Assembly (NCBI RefSeq): GCF_001667375.1
Contig: NZ_LZIN01000058.1
Span: 1-60,531, forward strand
DNA from: Mycolicibacter sinensis
GTDB taxonomy: Bacteria > Actinomycetota > Actinomycetes > Mycobacteriales > Mycobacteriaceae
Reading direction: 5' to 3'
Length of the DNA: 60,531 bases
Shown: positions 9,591 to 17,876 of the stretch, piece after piece
Layout: every line of letters begins with the position of its first letter
Position numbering within the stretch: the first letter of the stretch is position 1
Program-made: the position numbers and the translations under genes
The notes under the pieces: generated by a model
Database searches by the model: none
Seen by the model: only the letters and a program-made list of their open reading frames with translations
What the model was told of the DNA's origin: nothing

Positions 9591-9899
9591 ACTCGAACTC
9601 TCCTATGGTTACCGGCGACGCAGCGCCGGAAATTAATTAGCTGATTTAACGAGCTGTCGTCGACTGTACCCCCGCCCGCTGATGGTCCGCTGACAGCGCG
9701 TCGCTGCGGCTGCCCGGCCCACGGTGCTGAGCTGTTAGTCTCGTAGACTGCTGACGCGCCTGAAGTACACGCGTGGCCGCCTCATGATCGGTCGGCGCGT
9801 CGACGCGGAAGCGCAGGACCACCCCAGGACTAACCGGGCCGGAACAAACCAGCCCAATGGCACGCCGCGACCGGACCTCGGCTGCGCAGGAGGAGAAGA
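9591..9899 (+). other. secY leader / divergent promoter region (no gene seen)
   Basis: 309 bases without a supported gene. It begins AT-rich near 9630-9650 (upstream of the methyltransferase pair), then has TTAGTCT-CGT-AGACT around 9733-9750, a small inverted repeat overlapping possible -10 hexamers for secY. A leader of about 150 bases ends in a strong Shine-Dalgarno (AGGAGGAGA) just before the GTG of secY. No convincing tRNA or riboswitch was recognised. Confidence 0.5.
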
Positions 9900-11231
9900 G
9901 TGTTCTCGGCTTTCATCTCATCACTGCGGACGGTCGACCTGAGGCGCAAGATCTTGTTCGCCCTGGGCATCATCGTCATATACCGGCTCGGGGCGGCCAT
10001 CCCGTCGCCCGGCGTCGACTACCAGAACGTGCAGCAGTGCATCAAAGAGGTCAGCGGCGGTGAGGCGGCGCAGGTCTACTCACTGATCAACCTGTTCTCC
10101 GGCGGTGCGCTGTTGCAGCTGACGGTGTTCGCTATCGGCGTGATGCCCTACATCACCGCGAGCATCATCGTGCAGTTGCTGACCGTGGTCATCCCGCGCT
10201 TCGAGGAGTTGCGCAAAGAAGGCCAGTCCGGCCAGAACAAGATGACGCAGTACACCCGCTACCTGACGGTGGCGCTGGCGGTGCTGCAGGCCACGTCCAT
10301 CGTCGCGCTGGCGGCCAACGGCGGCCTGCTGCAGACCTGCAGCCTGCGCCACGACATCATTTCCGACCACAGCATCTTCGGCCTGATGGTCATCGTGCTG
10401 GTGATGACCTCCGGTGCGGTGCTGGTGATGTGGCTCGGTGAGCTGATCACCGAGCGCGGCATCGGCAACGGCATGTCGCTGCTGATCTTCGTCGGTATCG
10501 CCGCACGTATTCCGATCGAGGGCAAGACGATCCTGGACTCCCGCGGCGGCCTGGTTTTCACCATGGTCTGCCTGGCTGCGCTGGTCATCGTCGTCGGCGT
10601 GGTCTTCGTCGAGCAGGGCCAGCGCCGTATCCCGGTGCAGTACGCCAAGCGGATGGTCGGCCGGCGGATGTACGGCGGCACCTCGACCTACCTGCCGCTC
10701 AAGGTCAACCAGGCCGGCGTAATCCCGGTCATCTTCGCATCGTCGCTGATCTACATCCCGCAGCTGGTGACCCAGCTGGTCCGCAGCGGCAGCGGCGGCG
10801 TCGGCAACAGCTGGTGGGACAAGGCCGTCAGCACCTATCTGTCCGACCCGTCGAACCTGGTGTACATCGGTGTGTACTTCGGCCTGATCATCTTCTTCAC
10901 CTACTTCTACGTGTCGATCACGTTCAACCCCGACGAGCGCGCCGACGAGATGAAGAAGTTCGGCGGCTTCATCCCGGGTATCCGGCCGGGCCGCCCGACC
11001 GCGGACTACCTGCGTTTCGTGCTGAACCGGATCACGCTGCCGGGCTCGATCTACCTGGGTGTGATCTCGGTGCTGCCCAACCTGTTCCTGCAGATGGGCA
11101 ACTCCGGGACAGTCCAGAACCTGCCATTCGGTGGCACCGCGGTGCTGATCATGATCGGCGTCGGGCTTGACACGGTCAAGCAGATCGAGAGCCAGCTCAT
11201 GCAGCGCAACTACGAAGGGTTCCTCAAGTGA
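9900..11231 (+). CDS. secY: Preprotein translocase subunit SecY
   Basis: 443 residues, ten-TM channel subunit of the Sec translocase in the plasma membrane, partner of SecE and SecG and engaged by SecA. Landmarks include [18 protein letters not shown] at the start, [15 protein letters not shown] (TM2), [18 protein letters not shown] (TM4-5), [18 protein letters not shown] in cytosolic loop 4, and [15 protein letters not shown] before TM9. The GTG start has AGGAGGAG just upstream. It resembles Mtb SecY closely apart from a few residues near [12 protein letters not shown]. It overlaps adk by 4 bases (GTGA). Confidence 0.98.
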   Translation: MFSAFISSLRTVDLRRKILFALGIIVIYRLGAAIPSPGVDYQNVQQCIKEVSGGEAAQVYSLINLFSGGALLQLTVFAIGVMPYITASIIVQLLTVVIPRFEELRKEGQSGQNKMTQYTRYLTVALAVLQATSIVALAANGGLLQTCSLRHDIISDHSIFGLMVIVLVMTSGAVLVMWLGELITERGIGNGMSLLIFVGIAARIPIEGKTILDSRGGLVFTMVCLAALVIVVGVVFVEQGQRRIPVQYAKRMVGRRMYGGTSTYLPLKVNQAGVIPVIFASSLIYIPQLVTQLVRSGSGGVGNSWWDKAVSTYLSDPSNLVYIGVYFGLIIFFTYFYVSITFNPDERADEMKKFGGFIPGIRPGRPTADYLRFVLNRITLPGSIYLGVISVLPNLFLQMGNSGTVQNLPFGGTAVLIMIGVGLDTVKQIESQLMQRNYEGFLK

Positions 11232-11779
11232 GAGTCGTACTGCTGGGACCGCCCGGGGCGGGTAAGGGCACCCAGGCCGTCAAACTGGCCGAGAAGCTGG
11301 GCGTCCCGCAGATCTCCACCGGCGACCTGTTCCGGCACAACATCGCCGAGGGCACCGAACTGGGCCGGCAGGCCAAGCAATACCTCGATGCCGGCGACCT
11401 GGTGCCGCCCGAGCTGACCAACGCACTAGTTGAGGACCGGCTCGACCAGCCCGATGCGGCAGGCGGATTCATCCTGGACGGCTACCCCCGTTCCGTGGAG
11501 CAGGCCGAGGCGCTGCATGACATGCTGGAACGCCGCCAGACGAAGCTGGATGCGGTGCTGGAGTTCCGGGTCACCGAGAGCGAGCTGCTCAAGCGGCTCA
11601 AGGCGCGTGGCCGTGCGGACGACACCGCCGAGGTGATCCACAACCGCATGGTGGTCTACCGCGAAGAGACCACGCCGCTACTGGACTACTACCAGGATGA
11701 GCACGAGCTGCACGTGGTGGATGCACTCGGCACGCTCGATGAGGTGTTCGCGCGCGCGTTGAGCGCCCTGGGACGCTAA
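11228..11779 (+). CDS. adk: Adenylate kinase
   Basis: 183 residues (Mtb 181). It interconverts ATP+AMP and 2 ADP in the cytosol. The P-loop [10 protein letters not shown] is at residues 7-16, the AMP-binding region is [19 protein letters not shown] is the expected second AMP/phosphate-binding region, and the LID is short (no zinc-finger insertion), typical of actinobacterial Adk. The start GTG overlaps the secY stop, giving translational coupling; map follows without a gap. Confidence 0.98.
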   Translation: MRVVLLGPPGAGKGTQAVKLAEKLGVPQISTGDLFRHNIAEGTELGRQAKQYLDAGDLVPPELTNALVEDRLDQPDAAGGFILDGYPRSVEQAEALHDMLERRQTKLDAVLEFRVTESELLKRLKARGRADDTAEVIHNRMVVYREETTPLLDYYQDEHELHVVDALGTLDEVFARALSALGR

Positions 11780-12574
11780 GTGATCGGGTGGGCGAAGCGG
11801 CGGAAGGCGGTGCCGCATCGCAGCCCGGGGGAGCTCGACGCGATGGCCGCGGCGGGTGCCGTCGTCGCCGCCGCCCTGGCCGCGGTGCGTGAGGCCGCTG
11901 CCGTCGGCGTGTCGACGTTGGAGCTCGACGAGGTCGCCGAGTCGGTAATCCGGAAAGCGGGGGCCACGCCGTCGTTCCTGGGCTACCACGGTTTCCCCGC
12001 CTCCATCTGCAGTTCGGTGAACGACCGTGTGGTGCACGGCATCCCGTCGCCGAGCGAGGTGCTGGTGGCAGGGGATCTGGTGTCCATCGACTGCGGTGCG
12101 ATCCTGGACGGCTGGCACGGCGACGCGGCCGTGACGTTCGGCGTCGGCACCCTGTCATCGGCCGACGAGGACCTGTCGGCGGCCACCCGGCAGGCGATGG
12201 ACACCGGAATCGCGGCGATGGTCCCGGGCAACCGGCTCAGCGATGTCTCGCATGCCATCGAAACGGGCGCCCGCGCCGCGTCGGCGCGGTTCCGCCGCTC
12301 GTTCGGCATCGTCGAGGGCTACGGCGGCCACGGTATCGGCCGCCAGATGCACATGGATCCGTTCCTGCCCAACGAGGGGGAGCCAGGGCGCGGGCCGCTG
12401 CTGGTAGCCGGATCGGTGCTGGCGATCGAGCCGATGCTGACCCTGGGCACCGACCAGACCCGCATCCTCGAGGACGAGTGGACGGTGGTCACCGCCGACG
12501 GGTCCCGCGCCGCGCACTGGGAGCACACCGTCGCCGTCACCGACGACGGGCCGCGGATCCTGACGCAGGTCTGA
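11780..12574 (+). CDS. map: Type I methionine aminopeptidase (MapA type)
   Basis: 264 residues, removing N-terminal Met from nascent proteins. The pita-bread fold metal ligands are visible: [17 protein letters not shown] (two Asp), [15 protein letters not shown] (His), AIEPMLTLG (Glu) and the last Glu in [11 protein letters not shown]. It matches Mtb MapA (Rv0734) and lacks the SH3-binding N-terminal extension of MapB. The GTG start abuts the adk stop. In Mtb this gene is followed by sigL-rslA; those two genes are not present here. Confidence 0.97.
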   Translation: MIGWAKRRKAVPHRSPGELDAMAAAGAVVAAALAAVREAAAVGVSTLELDEVAESVIRKAGATPSFLGYHGFPASICSSVNDRVVHGIPSPSEVLVAGDLVSIDCGAILDGWHGDAAVTFGVGTLSSADEDLSAATRQAMDTGIAAMVPGNRLSDVSHAIETGARAASARFRRSFGIVEGYGGHGIGRQMHMDPFLPNEGEPGRGPLLVAGSVLAIEPMLTLGTDQTRILEDEWTVVTADGSRAAHWEHTVAVTDDGPRILTQV

Positions 12575-12613
12575 CTCGGCCGACGCGAACTACTTCTGTT
12601 CGCGTCTGAACTG

Positions 12614-12662
12614 AATTCATGAATGGGTCGTATCACCTTCATCCTCAACCCATTCACGAATT
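12614..12662. promoter_or_regulatory. Long inverted repeat directly before an RBS
   Basis: Arms AATTCATGAATGGGT (12614-12628) and ACCCATTCACGAATT (12648-12662) pair at 14 of 15 positions (A12619/C12657 mismatch) around a 19-base loop. The right arm ends against the GGAG Shine-Dalgarno (12663-12666) of the secreted-protein gene. There is no T-run after it, so a simple terminator for map is unlikely. An operator or an RNA hairpin governing translation are both possible. Confidence 0.75.
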
Positions 12663-12674
12663 GGAGTCGCTCTG

Positions 12675-13148
12675 ATGGGTGCTATCCGAACCACACCCGG
12701 TCTCTGCACGGCTGCCGGAGCTTTCCTGGCCGTCGCGCTCATCTCGTTGACAGCCGGCCCGCTCGCCCACGCAGACGACGGCGACGGCATCACGGTCATC
12801 TCGCCGCCGGGCCCCGACCCGGATTTTCTAAGTGGGCCCGTGCAGAATTTCGGCTTCTTCACCGACCAGGGCTTCGCCGACCCGGACGAACACTTTGATG
12901 CGATCGTTTTCCAGATACCGTCCCTCGGCATCACCGACGTATTGACATCGGGAATCGACCCCTCGGATCACCTGGCCTTGGCCGATCCCGGCCTGGGGCT
13001 GCCCGCGGACGTGACCGCAGGAACGGTCGACGAGACGGTCAACACGTTCAGGGATTCGATGGACCCGGCCCTGGACAGCACGTCGATCATCCCGTTCACG
13101 GATCCGCTCACCGACTTGTGGGTTGCACTCCTGCCGCTGGGCTTCTGA
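12675..13148 (+). CDS. Small secreted protein with a C-terminal domain shared with the 24508 gene product
   Basis: 157 residues, unknown function. A signal peptide (hydrophobic AAGAFLAVALISLTAG) ends near LAHA-DDGD. The mature protein is acidic and lacks Cys. Its C-terminal half, ITDVLTSGIDPSDHLALAD then VNTFRDSMDPALDS and PFTDPLTDLWVALLPLGF, aligns with the end of the product of 23975-24508. This indicates a small exported domain family. GGAG lies 8 bases before the ATG and a 15-bp inverted repeat lies immediately upstream. It stands where Mtb carries sigL-rslA. Confidence 0.75.
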   Translation: MGAIRTTPGLCTAAGAFLAVALISLTAGPLAHADDGDGITVISPPGPDPDFLSGPVQNFGFFTDQGFADPDEHFDAIVFQIPSLGITDVLTSGIDPSDHLALADPGLGLPADVTAGTVDETVNTFRDSMDPALDSTSIIPFTDPLTDLWVALLPLGF

Positions 13149-13200
13149 TCCGAGGGTGTTTCCGTCCCGCGCGCATTTGGCACGTGCGGTAATAAGGAGC

Positions 13201-13716
13201 GTGGCCTGTTATCCCCCTGACCCTGCCGGTGAGCCCGATCCGATCGCGCTAGCCCGCGCCAACTGGGAGCGGGCCGGCTGGGGTGAGGTCGCCGACGGCA
13301 TGGTGGCAGTGACGTCGGTGATGCGCGCCCACCAGATCCTGCTGGCCCGGGTGGAATCCACCCTGCGGCCCTACGACCTGAGTTTCTCCCGGTTCGAGCT
13401 GCTGCGACTGCTGGCGTTCAGCCGCTCCGGCGCCCTGCCGATCACCAAGGCCTCCGACCGGCTGCAGGTCCACGTCACCAGCGTCACGCACGCGATCCGC
13501 CGGCTCGAGGCCGCCGGACTGGTGGAACGGCTGCCGCATCCCACCGACGGCCGCACCACGCTGGTGTCCATCACCGATCTGGGCCGCTCGACGGTGGCGG
13601 AGGCGACCGTCAGCCTCAACCGCGAGGTATTCGCCGACATCGGAATGTCGGCGCAGGAGTCCCGCAGCCTGTCGGAGGCGATCGAGACCCTGCGCCGGCA
13701 TGCCGGGGACTTTTAG
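13201..13716 (+). CDS. MarR-family transcriptional regulator (Rv0737-like)
   Basis: 171 residues with the MarR winged helix: LSFSRFELLRLLAFSR (helix 1), ITKASDRLQVHVTSVTHAI (recognition helix) and VERLPHPTDGRTTLVSIT (wing with the DGR turn). It is probably a dimeric repressor; the ligand is unknown. The GTG at 13201 was chosen because the conserved part begins at DPIALARANWERAGW. AAGGAG ends only one base before it, which is too close for a normal RBS, so a leaderless start or a TTG at 13177 remain possible. Its last 4 bases overlap the convergent histidine kinase gene. Confidence 0.85.
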   Translation: MACYPPDPAGEPDPIALARANWERAGWGEVADGMVAVTSVMRAHQILLARVESTLRPYDLSFSRFELLRLLAFSRSGALPITKASDRLQVHVTSVTHAIRRLEAAGLVERLPHPTDGRTTLVSITDLGRSTVAEATVSLNREVFADIGMSAQESRSLSEAIETLRRHAGDF

Positions 13717-14969
13717 CCGGCGTCTCGTGCGGAGGGGGACGGGATCGGGATGGTGGCGGTGACGGCCGTTCCCGCGCCGGGGCGCGACCGGATGTTGAGC
13801 CGGCCGCCCACCAGCTCGGCGCGCTCGGCCATCGACAACACCCCGTAGCCGCCCATCTCGTCGCCGCCCACCGGATGCTCGAAGGTGTCGAAACCCACGC
13901 CGTCATCGACGATCTCCAGCCGGGCCGTGTCGGGATCGGCGGTGATGGCGAACCGCAGCCGCACGATGGTCGCCTCAGCGTGCTTGACGACGTTCTGCAG
14001 GCCCTCCTGGGCGATCCGGTACAGCGCCAGCTCGATGTGCTCGGGCAGCCGGGTCTCGTCCAGGTCCAGCTCAATGCGCGGCTGCGGGATCGACCTTGCG
14101 AGGCTGGCCAGCCCGCCGGCCAGGCCCAGGTCGTCGAGCACCGGCGGCCGCAGCCCGCTGATCGCCACCCTCGTCTCCTGCAGCGTCAGCCCGGCCAGCT
14201 CGCGGGCGGCCTCCAACTGCACCGACGCCTCGTCGGGGTCGGCGGCGACCAGCCGGGCGGCGGCGTCGAGCCGATAGGACAACGTCACCAGCCGCTGCGA
14301 GATCCCGTCGTGGATGTCACCGGCCAACCGGCGCCGCTCGATCTCCTGAGCCTCGATTACCTGCTCGACGAACAGCTCGTGGGCGCGTTCGCGCGCCACT
14401 AACTGCCGGTGTAACCGGGCCTGGTGCATGGCGCCGGCGATGAGCTGGCCGATCACCCGCAACAGCTCGATGTCGCTGGAGGTGAAGTCGCGGCGCGCCA
14501 CGGTGTGCACGTTGAGCACGCCCACCAGCCCGCCCGGATCGGTCTCCATCGGCACCGACACCATCGAGGTGAAATCGCGTCCGCGCAGCGACTCGATCGG
14601 CACGTAGCGCGGGTCGGCCTCCTTGTTGTCGCTGATCACCACCGGCTCGCGATGGCTGGCCACCCACCCCGACACCCCCGAGCCCAGCGGCAGCCGGATC
14701 TTGCCGACCTCGGTGTCGAACGGCGGCGTCGCCCCGGTCAGGGTCAGCGACCTGTCGGTGTCGTCGAGGACGTGCACAAAGCAGACGTCGGTGCCGGTGG
14801 CCGCGGTGATCATCCGGGCGGCCGCGGCGGCCAGCGGTTCCACGCCGGGCCCGCTGGAGGCGGCCTGGATGAGCTCGCGCAGCAGCGCCAGCTCGTGGTT
14901 GGCGTCAACAAAATCCCGTACCGCGGTGGCTTTGCGGGTGCGGGACCGGTTCTGGCCGGCCGAGCTCAC
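13713..14969 (-). CDS. GAF-domain sensor histidine kinase (NarL/HisKA_3 type)
   Basis: 418 residues with no TM segment, so a soluble sensor. A GAF domain spans about residues 35-185 (GVSGWVASHREPVVISD, SMVSVPMETDPGG). A HisKA_3 dimerisation helix with AGDIHDGISQRLVTL carries the phospho-accepting His near residue 215. The HATPase_c domain follows, with N-box EGLQNVVKHAEA, G1 DDGVGFD and G2 GGYGVLSMAERAEL. Its GTG start overlaps the response-regulator stop (GTGA), so the two are coupled. A much longer upstream frame is a read-through artefact. The signal is unknown; GAF suggests a small molecule or redox ligand. Confidence 0.92.
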   Translation of the reverse strand: MSSAGQNRSRTRKATAVRDFVDANHELALLRELIQAASSGPGVEPLAAAAARMITAATGTDVCFVHVLDDTDRSLTLTGATPPFDTEVGKIRLPLGSGVSGWVASHREPVVISDNKEADPRYVPIESLRGRDFTSMVSVPMETDPGGLVGVLNVHTVARRDFTSSDIELLRVIGQLIAGAMHQARLHRQLVARERAHELFVEQVIEAQEIERRRLAGDIHDGISQRLVTLSYRLDAAARLVAADPDEASVQLEAARELAGLTLQETRVAISGLRPPVLDDLGLAGGLASLARSIPQPRIELDLDETRLPEHIELALYRIAQEGLQNVVKHAEATIVRLRFAITADPDTARLEIVDDGVGFDTFEHPVGGDEMGGYGVLSMAERAELVGGRLNIRSRPGAGTAVTATIPIPSPSARDAG

Positions 14970-15616
14970 CGGTAGATGCCTTCGCGCAGTGCGGTGGCCA
15001 CCGCGCCGGTGCGGTCGGAGACCCCCAGCTTGCGGTAGATCGACCGCAGGTGGCTCTTGACGGTCTCGTCGCCGATCACCAGCTTGGTGGCGATGCCGCG
15101 GTTGGACAGCCCGCTGACCATGTAGGCCAGGATCTCGCTTTCGCGCTGGGTGAGGCCCTGGCGGGCGCCGGGCCAGAACTCGTCGCGTTGCAGCCGGGCG
15201 GCGGTGCCGGCCGCCCGGGCCGCCAGGCCGGGGTCGATCACCGTCTCGCCGCGGTGGGCCATCTCGATCTGATGCACCAGATCGTCGCTGCTGATGCTCT
15301 TGAGCAGGTAGCCGCTGGCACCGACTCTCAGCGCCTCGAACAGGTACTGCTCGTCGTCGTAGACCGAGAGCATCACCACCCGGCGTTCCGGGTCGCGTTC
15401 CCGCAGCGCCAGACAAAGGTCCAGACCGCTTTCGCCGCGCATCCGTACGTCGCACAGCACGATGTCGGGGTCGGTCTCGGCGACCACGGCCAGCGCCTGC
15501 TCGGCGTTGATCGCCTGCCCGACCACCTCGATCCGGTCGGTGAACGCGGTGAGCATGGCCCGCAGGCCTTCGATCACCATCTCGTGATCGTCGACGAGGA
15601 CCAGTCGCACGGGCAT
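14966..15616 (-). CDS. NarL/LuxR-family response regulator
   Basis: 216 residues. The receiver domain has the acidic pair D9-D10, phospho-acceptor D56 (IVLCDVRM), S84 and K106 (SGYLLKS). The C-terminal LuxR helix-turn-helix contains LTQRESEILAYMVSGLSN and GDETVKSHLRSIYRKLGV. It is the first gene of the two-gene unit with the GAF kinase. The ATG at 15616 gives the usual MPVRLVLVDDHEM N-terminus. Targets are unknown; the neighbouring divergent gene starts 100 bases away. Confidence 0.93.
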   Translation of the reverse strand: MPVRLVLVDDHEMVIEGLRAMLTAFTDRIEVVGQAINAEQALAVVAETDPDIVLCDVRMRGESGLDLCLALRERDPERRVVMLSVYDDEQYLFEALRVGASGYLLKSISSDDLVHQIEMAHRGETVIDPGLAARAAGTAARLQRDEFWPGARQGLTQRESEILAYMVSGLSNRGIATKLVIGDETVKSHLRSIYRKLGVSDRTGAVATALREGIYR

Positions 15617-15716
15617 GACATGACAATAAGGCCCGAATAAGCTCCGACGGTTTACCCCGGGCAGTTCCCCCGAATGGGGGAGGACGCCCGCGCCCGTTCT
15701 CGGGCACCCTGCTGTT

Positions 15717-16250
15717 ATGCCGATCACAACTGAGCTCGCGACATGGACCAGTCCCGGCCGCCCGTTCTGGTGGGACCAGGTGCACACCGACGCCGAGGTG
15801 TACCCCCTACAAGCGGTGATCTTCGATATCGATGCTCTTGCCGACGCCGACGGCGAGCCCCGCTCCGGCCTGGTGGACCTGGTGCTGAGCCTGTTCGCCA
15901 CCGGACTTTGGGTGGCCGTGGTCGGCGCCGGACCGCGCGACGCGGTGCAGGCCCGGGTGCGGGAACTGATCGGGGACGGCATGACCGAGACCGTCGTGAC
16001 CGCCGAGGACCTCACCGGTCCCGCCGGTGACGCCGAGCTCTACCGGCTGGCGTTGTGGGAGCTGGGCATCGTCGCCGGTGAGTCGCTGGTGATCGCCGGA
16101 TCCGAGGCCGGCGCCCGGACCGCCGCGGCCATCGGCCTGCCTGCGATCTTCGCCGACACCGACGGCTACGACGGCCTGTCGGCCAACGGGTGCCGGGAAC
16201 TGCAGGCGCAGCGGGTGGTGGCCCGGTTCAGCTGCCGCGAAGCGGGTTGA
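15717..16250 (+). CDS. HAD-superfamily-like protein (possibly degenerate)
   Basis: 177 residues. AVIFDIDALADADG gives the DxD motif I of HAD phosphohydrolases, and LVIAGSEAGARTAAAIGLP resembles motif IV, but the usual GD is GS there and no clear motif II Thr or motif III Lys is visible. It may be a weak or inactive phosphatase. It is divergent from the two-component system; no Shine-Dalgarno is seen before the ATG. Confidence 0.6.
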   Translation: MPITTELATWTSPGRPFWWDQVHTDAEVYPLQAVIFDIDALADADGEPRSGLVDLVLSLFATGLWVAVVGAGPRDAVQARVRELIGDGMTETVVTAEDLTGPAGDAELYRLALWELGIVAGESLVIAGSEAGARTAAAIGLPAIFADTDGYDGLSANGCRELQAQRVVARFSCREAG

Positions 16251-16302
16251 TCACGGCGCTGGTTAATTGACGCTGACGCCACCGGTCATCGACCATGATC
16301 TG

Positions 16303-16962
16303 GTGCCTCGTCGACTGGTAGTTCTGCTGTGCGCGGTGCTGTGTGCGATGGGCGTGACCTCGGTGACCGCGCCACTGGCCGCGGCGGTCGTCGAACCGTG
16401 GTTCGCCGAGGCGGTCGGCAATGCCACCCAGGTGGTTTCGGTTGTCGGAGTGGGTCATTCGACCGCAAAGATCGATGTCTATCAGCGGACTGCCGCCGGG
16501 TGGGAACCGGTCGCAGCCGGGATTCCGGCACATGTCGGCTCGGCGGGTATCACCCCGCAAACCAAGGAAGGTGAACCGTCGACCCCGATGGGGTTCTACA
16601 CGCTCGATTCGGCGTTCGGCACCGCTCCGAATCCCGGCGGTGGCCTGCCTTATGTGCAGGTCGGATCCGACCACTGGTGGGACAGCGACTCCAACAGCCC
16701 GACCTACAACACCATGCAGGTCTGCAAAAAAGCCCAGTGCCCGTTCAACACGGCGGCCAGTGAGAACCTCGACATCCCGCAGTACCGGCATGCGGTGGTC
16801 ATCGGCGTCAATAAAACCCGCACCCCCGGTGACGGCTCCGCCTACTTCTTTCACACCACCGATGGCGGGCCGACGGCGGGCTGCGTGGCGATCGATGACG
16901 CCACGCTCGTGAAGATCATCGGCTGGCTACGGCCGGGCGCGCTGATGGCAATCGCGAAGTAG
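16303..16962 (+). CDS. Exported L,D-transpeptidase-like (YkuD fold) protein, Rv0309-like
   Basis: 219 residues (Mtb Rv0309 is of similar size). The GTG at 16303 gives a signal peptide (RRLVVLLCAVLCAMGVTSV). The YkuD-type active site is HTTDGGPTAGCVAIDD with the catalytic Cys, preceded by a conserved His-containing PQYRHAVVIGVNK. A CKKAQC pair could form a disulfide. It is likely to act on peptidoglycan or a related envelope polymer; transpeptidase activity is inferred from the fold only. It is convergent with mmsB. An upstream TTG (16267) would spoil the signal peptide. Confidence 0.85.
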   Translation: MPRRLVVLLCAVLCAMGVTSVTAPLAAAVVEPWFAEAVGNATQVVSVVGVGHSTAKIDVYQRTAAGWEPVAAGIPAHVGSAGITPQTKEGEPSTPMGFYTLDSAFGTAPNPGGGLPYVQVGSDHWWDSDSNSPTYNTMQVCKKAQCPFNTAASENLDIPQYRHAVVIGVNKTRTPGDGSAYFFHTTDGGPTAGCVAIDDATLVKIIGWLRPGALMAIAK

Positions 16963-16982
16963 TCGGCAGGACGGCGGGGCGC

Positions 16983-17858
16983 TCAGCTCTCCCGCAGCAG
17001 GTTGATCACCGCGCTGAAGTCCTCGGCGCTGTGTTCGGCGGCGAAGTCGCGGTAAATCTGGGCGGCGTGGCTGCCCAGCGGGGCGTTCGCGCCGGTCGAC
17101 GCCACCGCGTCCATCGCCAGGTGAAGATCCTTGTTCATCAGCGCGGTGGCGAAACCCGGCTCGAAATTGCGGTTCGCCGGGGAGGTGGGCACCGGGCCGG
17201 GAACCGGGCAGTTGGTGTGCAGCGCCCAGCAGTTTCCGGTTGCCCCGGTCATCACGTCGAACAGCGCCTGGTCGGCCAGTCCGAGTTTTTCGGCCAGCAC
17301 GAACGCCTCACCCACGGCGACCTGTTGCACGGCCAGCACCATGTTGTTGCAGATCTTGGCGGCCTGGCCAGCTCCGGCGGTACCGCAGTGAATGATCTTG
17401 GCGGCCATCGGTTCCAGCACCGGTTTCGCCCGTGTCACTGCTTCTTCGCTGCCGCCGACCATGAAGGCCAGTCGCCCGGCGACCGCACCGGCGACACCGC
17501 CGGACACCGGGGCATCGAGTTGAGCGAACCCGTGCGAGCCGGCCAGCGTGTGCACCTCGCGGGCGTCGTTAACCGAGATCGTGGAGCTGTCGATGAACAG
17601 GGTGTCGGGCCGGGCGCAGGTGAGGATCTCGGCGTAGCAGCGCTTCACCGCGTCCCCGTGCGGCAGCATGGTGACTACCGCGTCGGCGCCGGCCACCGCG
17701 TCGGCGGCTGACGGCTGCATGCTCACCCCGTGCTGCTCGGCGGCCGCGGCGGCCGCCGCCACCGGGTCGAAGCCCCGCACGGTGTGCCCGGCGGTGACCA
17801 GGTTGGCCGACATCGGCCCGCCCATGTGGCCCAGGCCGAGGAACGCCACGATCGCCAT
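16983..17858 (-). CDS. mmsB: 3-hydroxyisobutyrate dehydrogenase
   Basis: 291 residues, NAD-dependent oxidation of 3-hydroxyisobutyrate to methylmalonate semialdehyde in valine catabolism. The Rossmann motif FLGLGHMGGPMSANL is at the N-terminus. DAPVSGGVAGAVAGRL binds substrate, and GAGQAAKICNNM holds the catalytic Lys. The start has AAGGAGAG just upstream. It is the third gene of mmsA-fadE9-mmsB, the same order as Mtb Rv0753c-Rv0751c; its start is 18 bases after the fadE9 stop. Confidence 0.96.
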   Translation of the reverse strand: MAIVAFLGLGHMGGPMSANLVTAGHTVRGFDPVAAAAAAAEQHGVSMQPSAADAVAGADAVVTMLPHGDAVKRCYAEILTCARPDTLFIDSSTISVNDAREVHTLAGSHGFAQLDAPVSGGVAGAVAGRLAFMVGGSEEAVTRAKPVLEPMAAKIIHCGTAGAGQAAKICNNMVLAVQQVAVGEAFVLAEKLGLADQALFDVMTGATGNCWALHTNCPVPGPVPTSPANRNFEPGFATALMNKDLHLAMDAVASTGANAPLGSHAAQIYRDFAAEHSAEDFSAVINLLRES

Positions 17859-17876
17859 GTCTCTCCTTTGCGCCGG

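Noticed and set aside
13713..15785. 690-residue minus-strand frame covering the kinase and the response regulator
   Set aside because: The first half is out-of-frame response-regulator sequence (arginine/proline-rich). The kinase starts at GTG 14969, overlapping the regulator stop.
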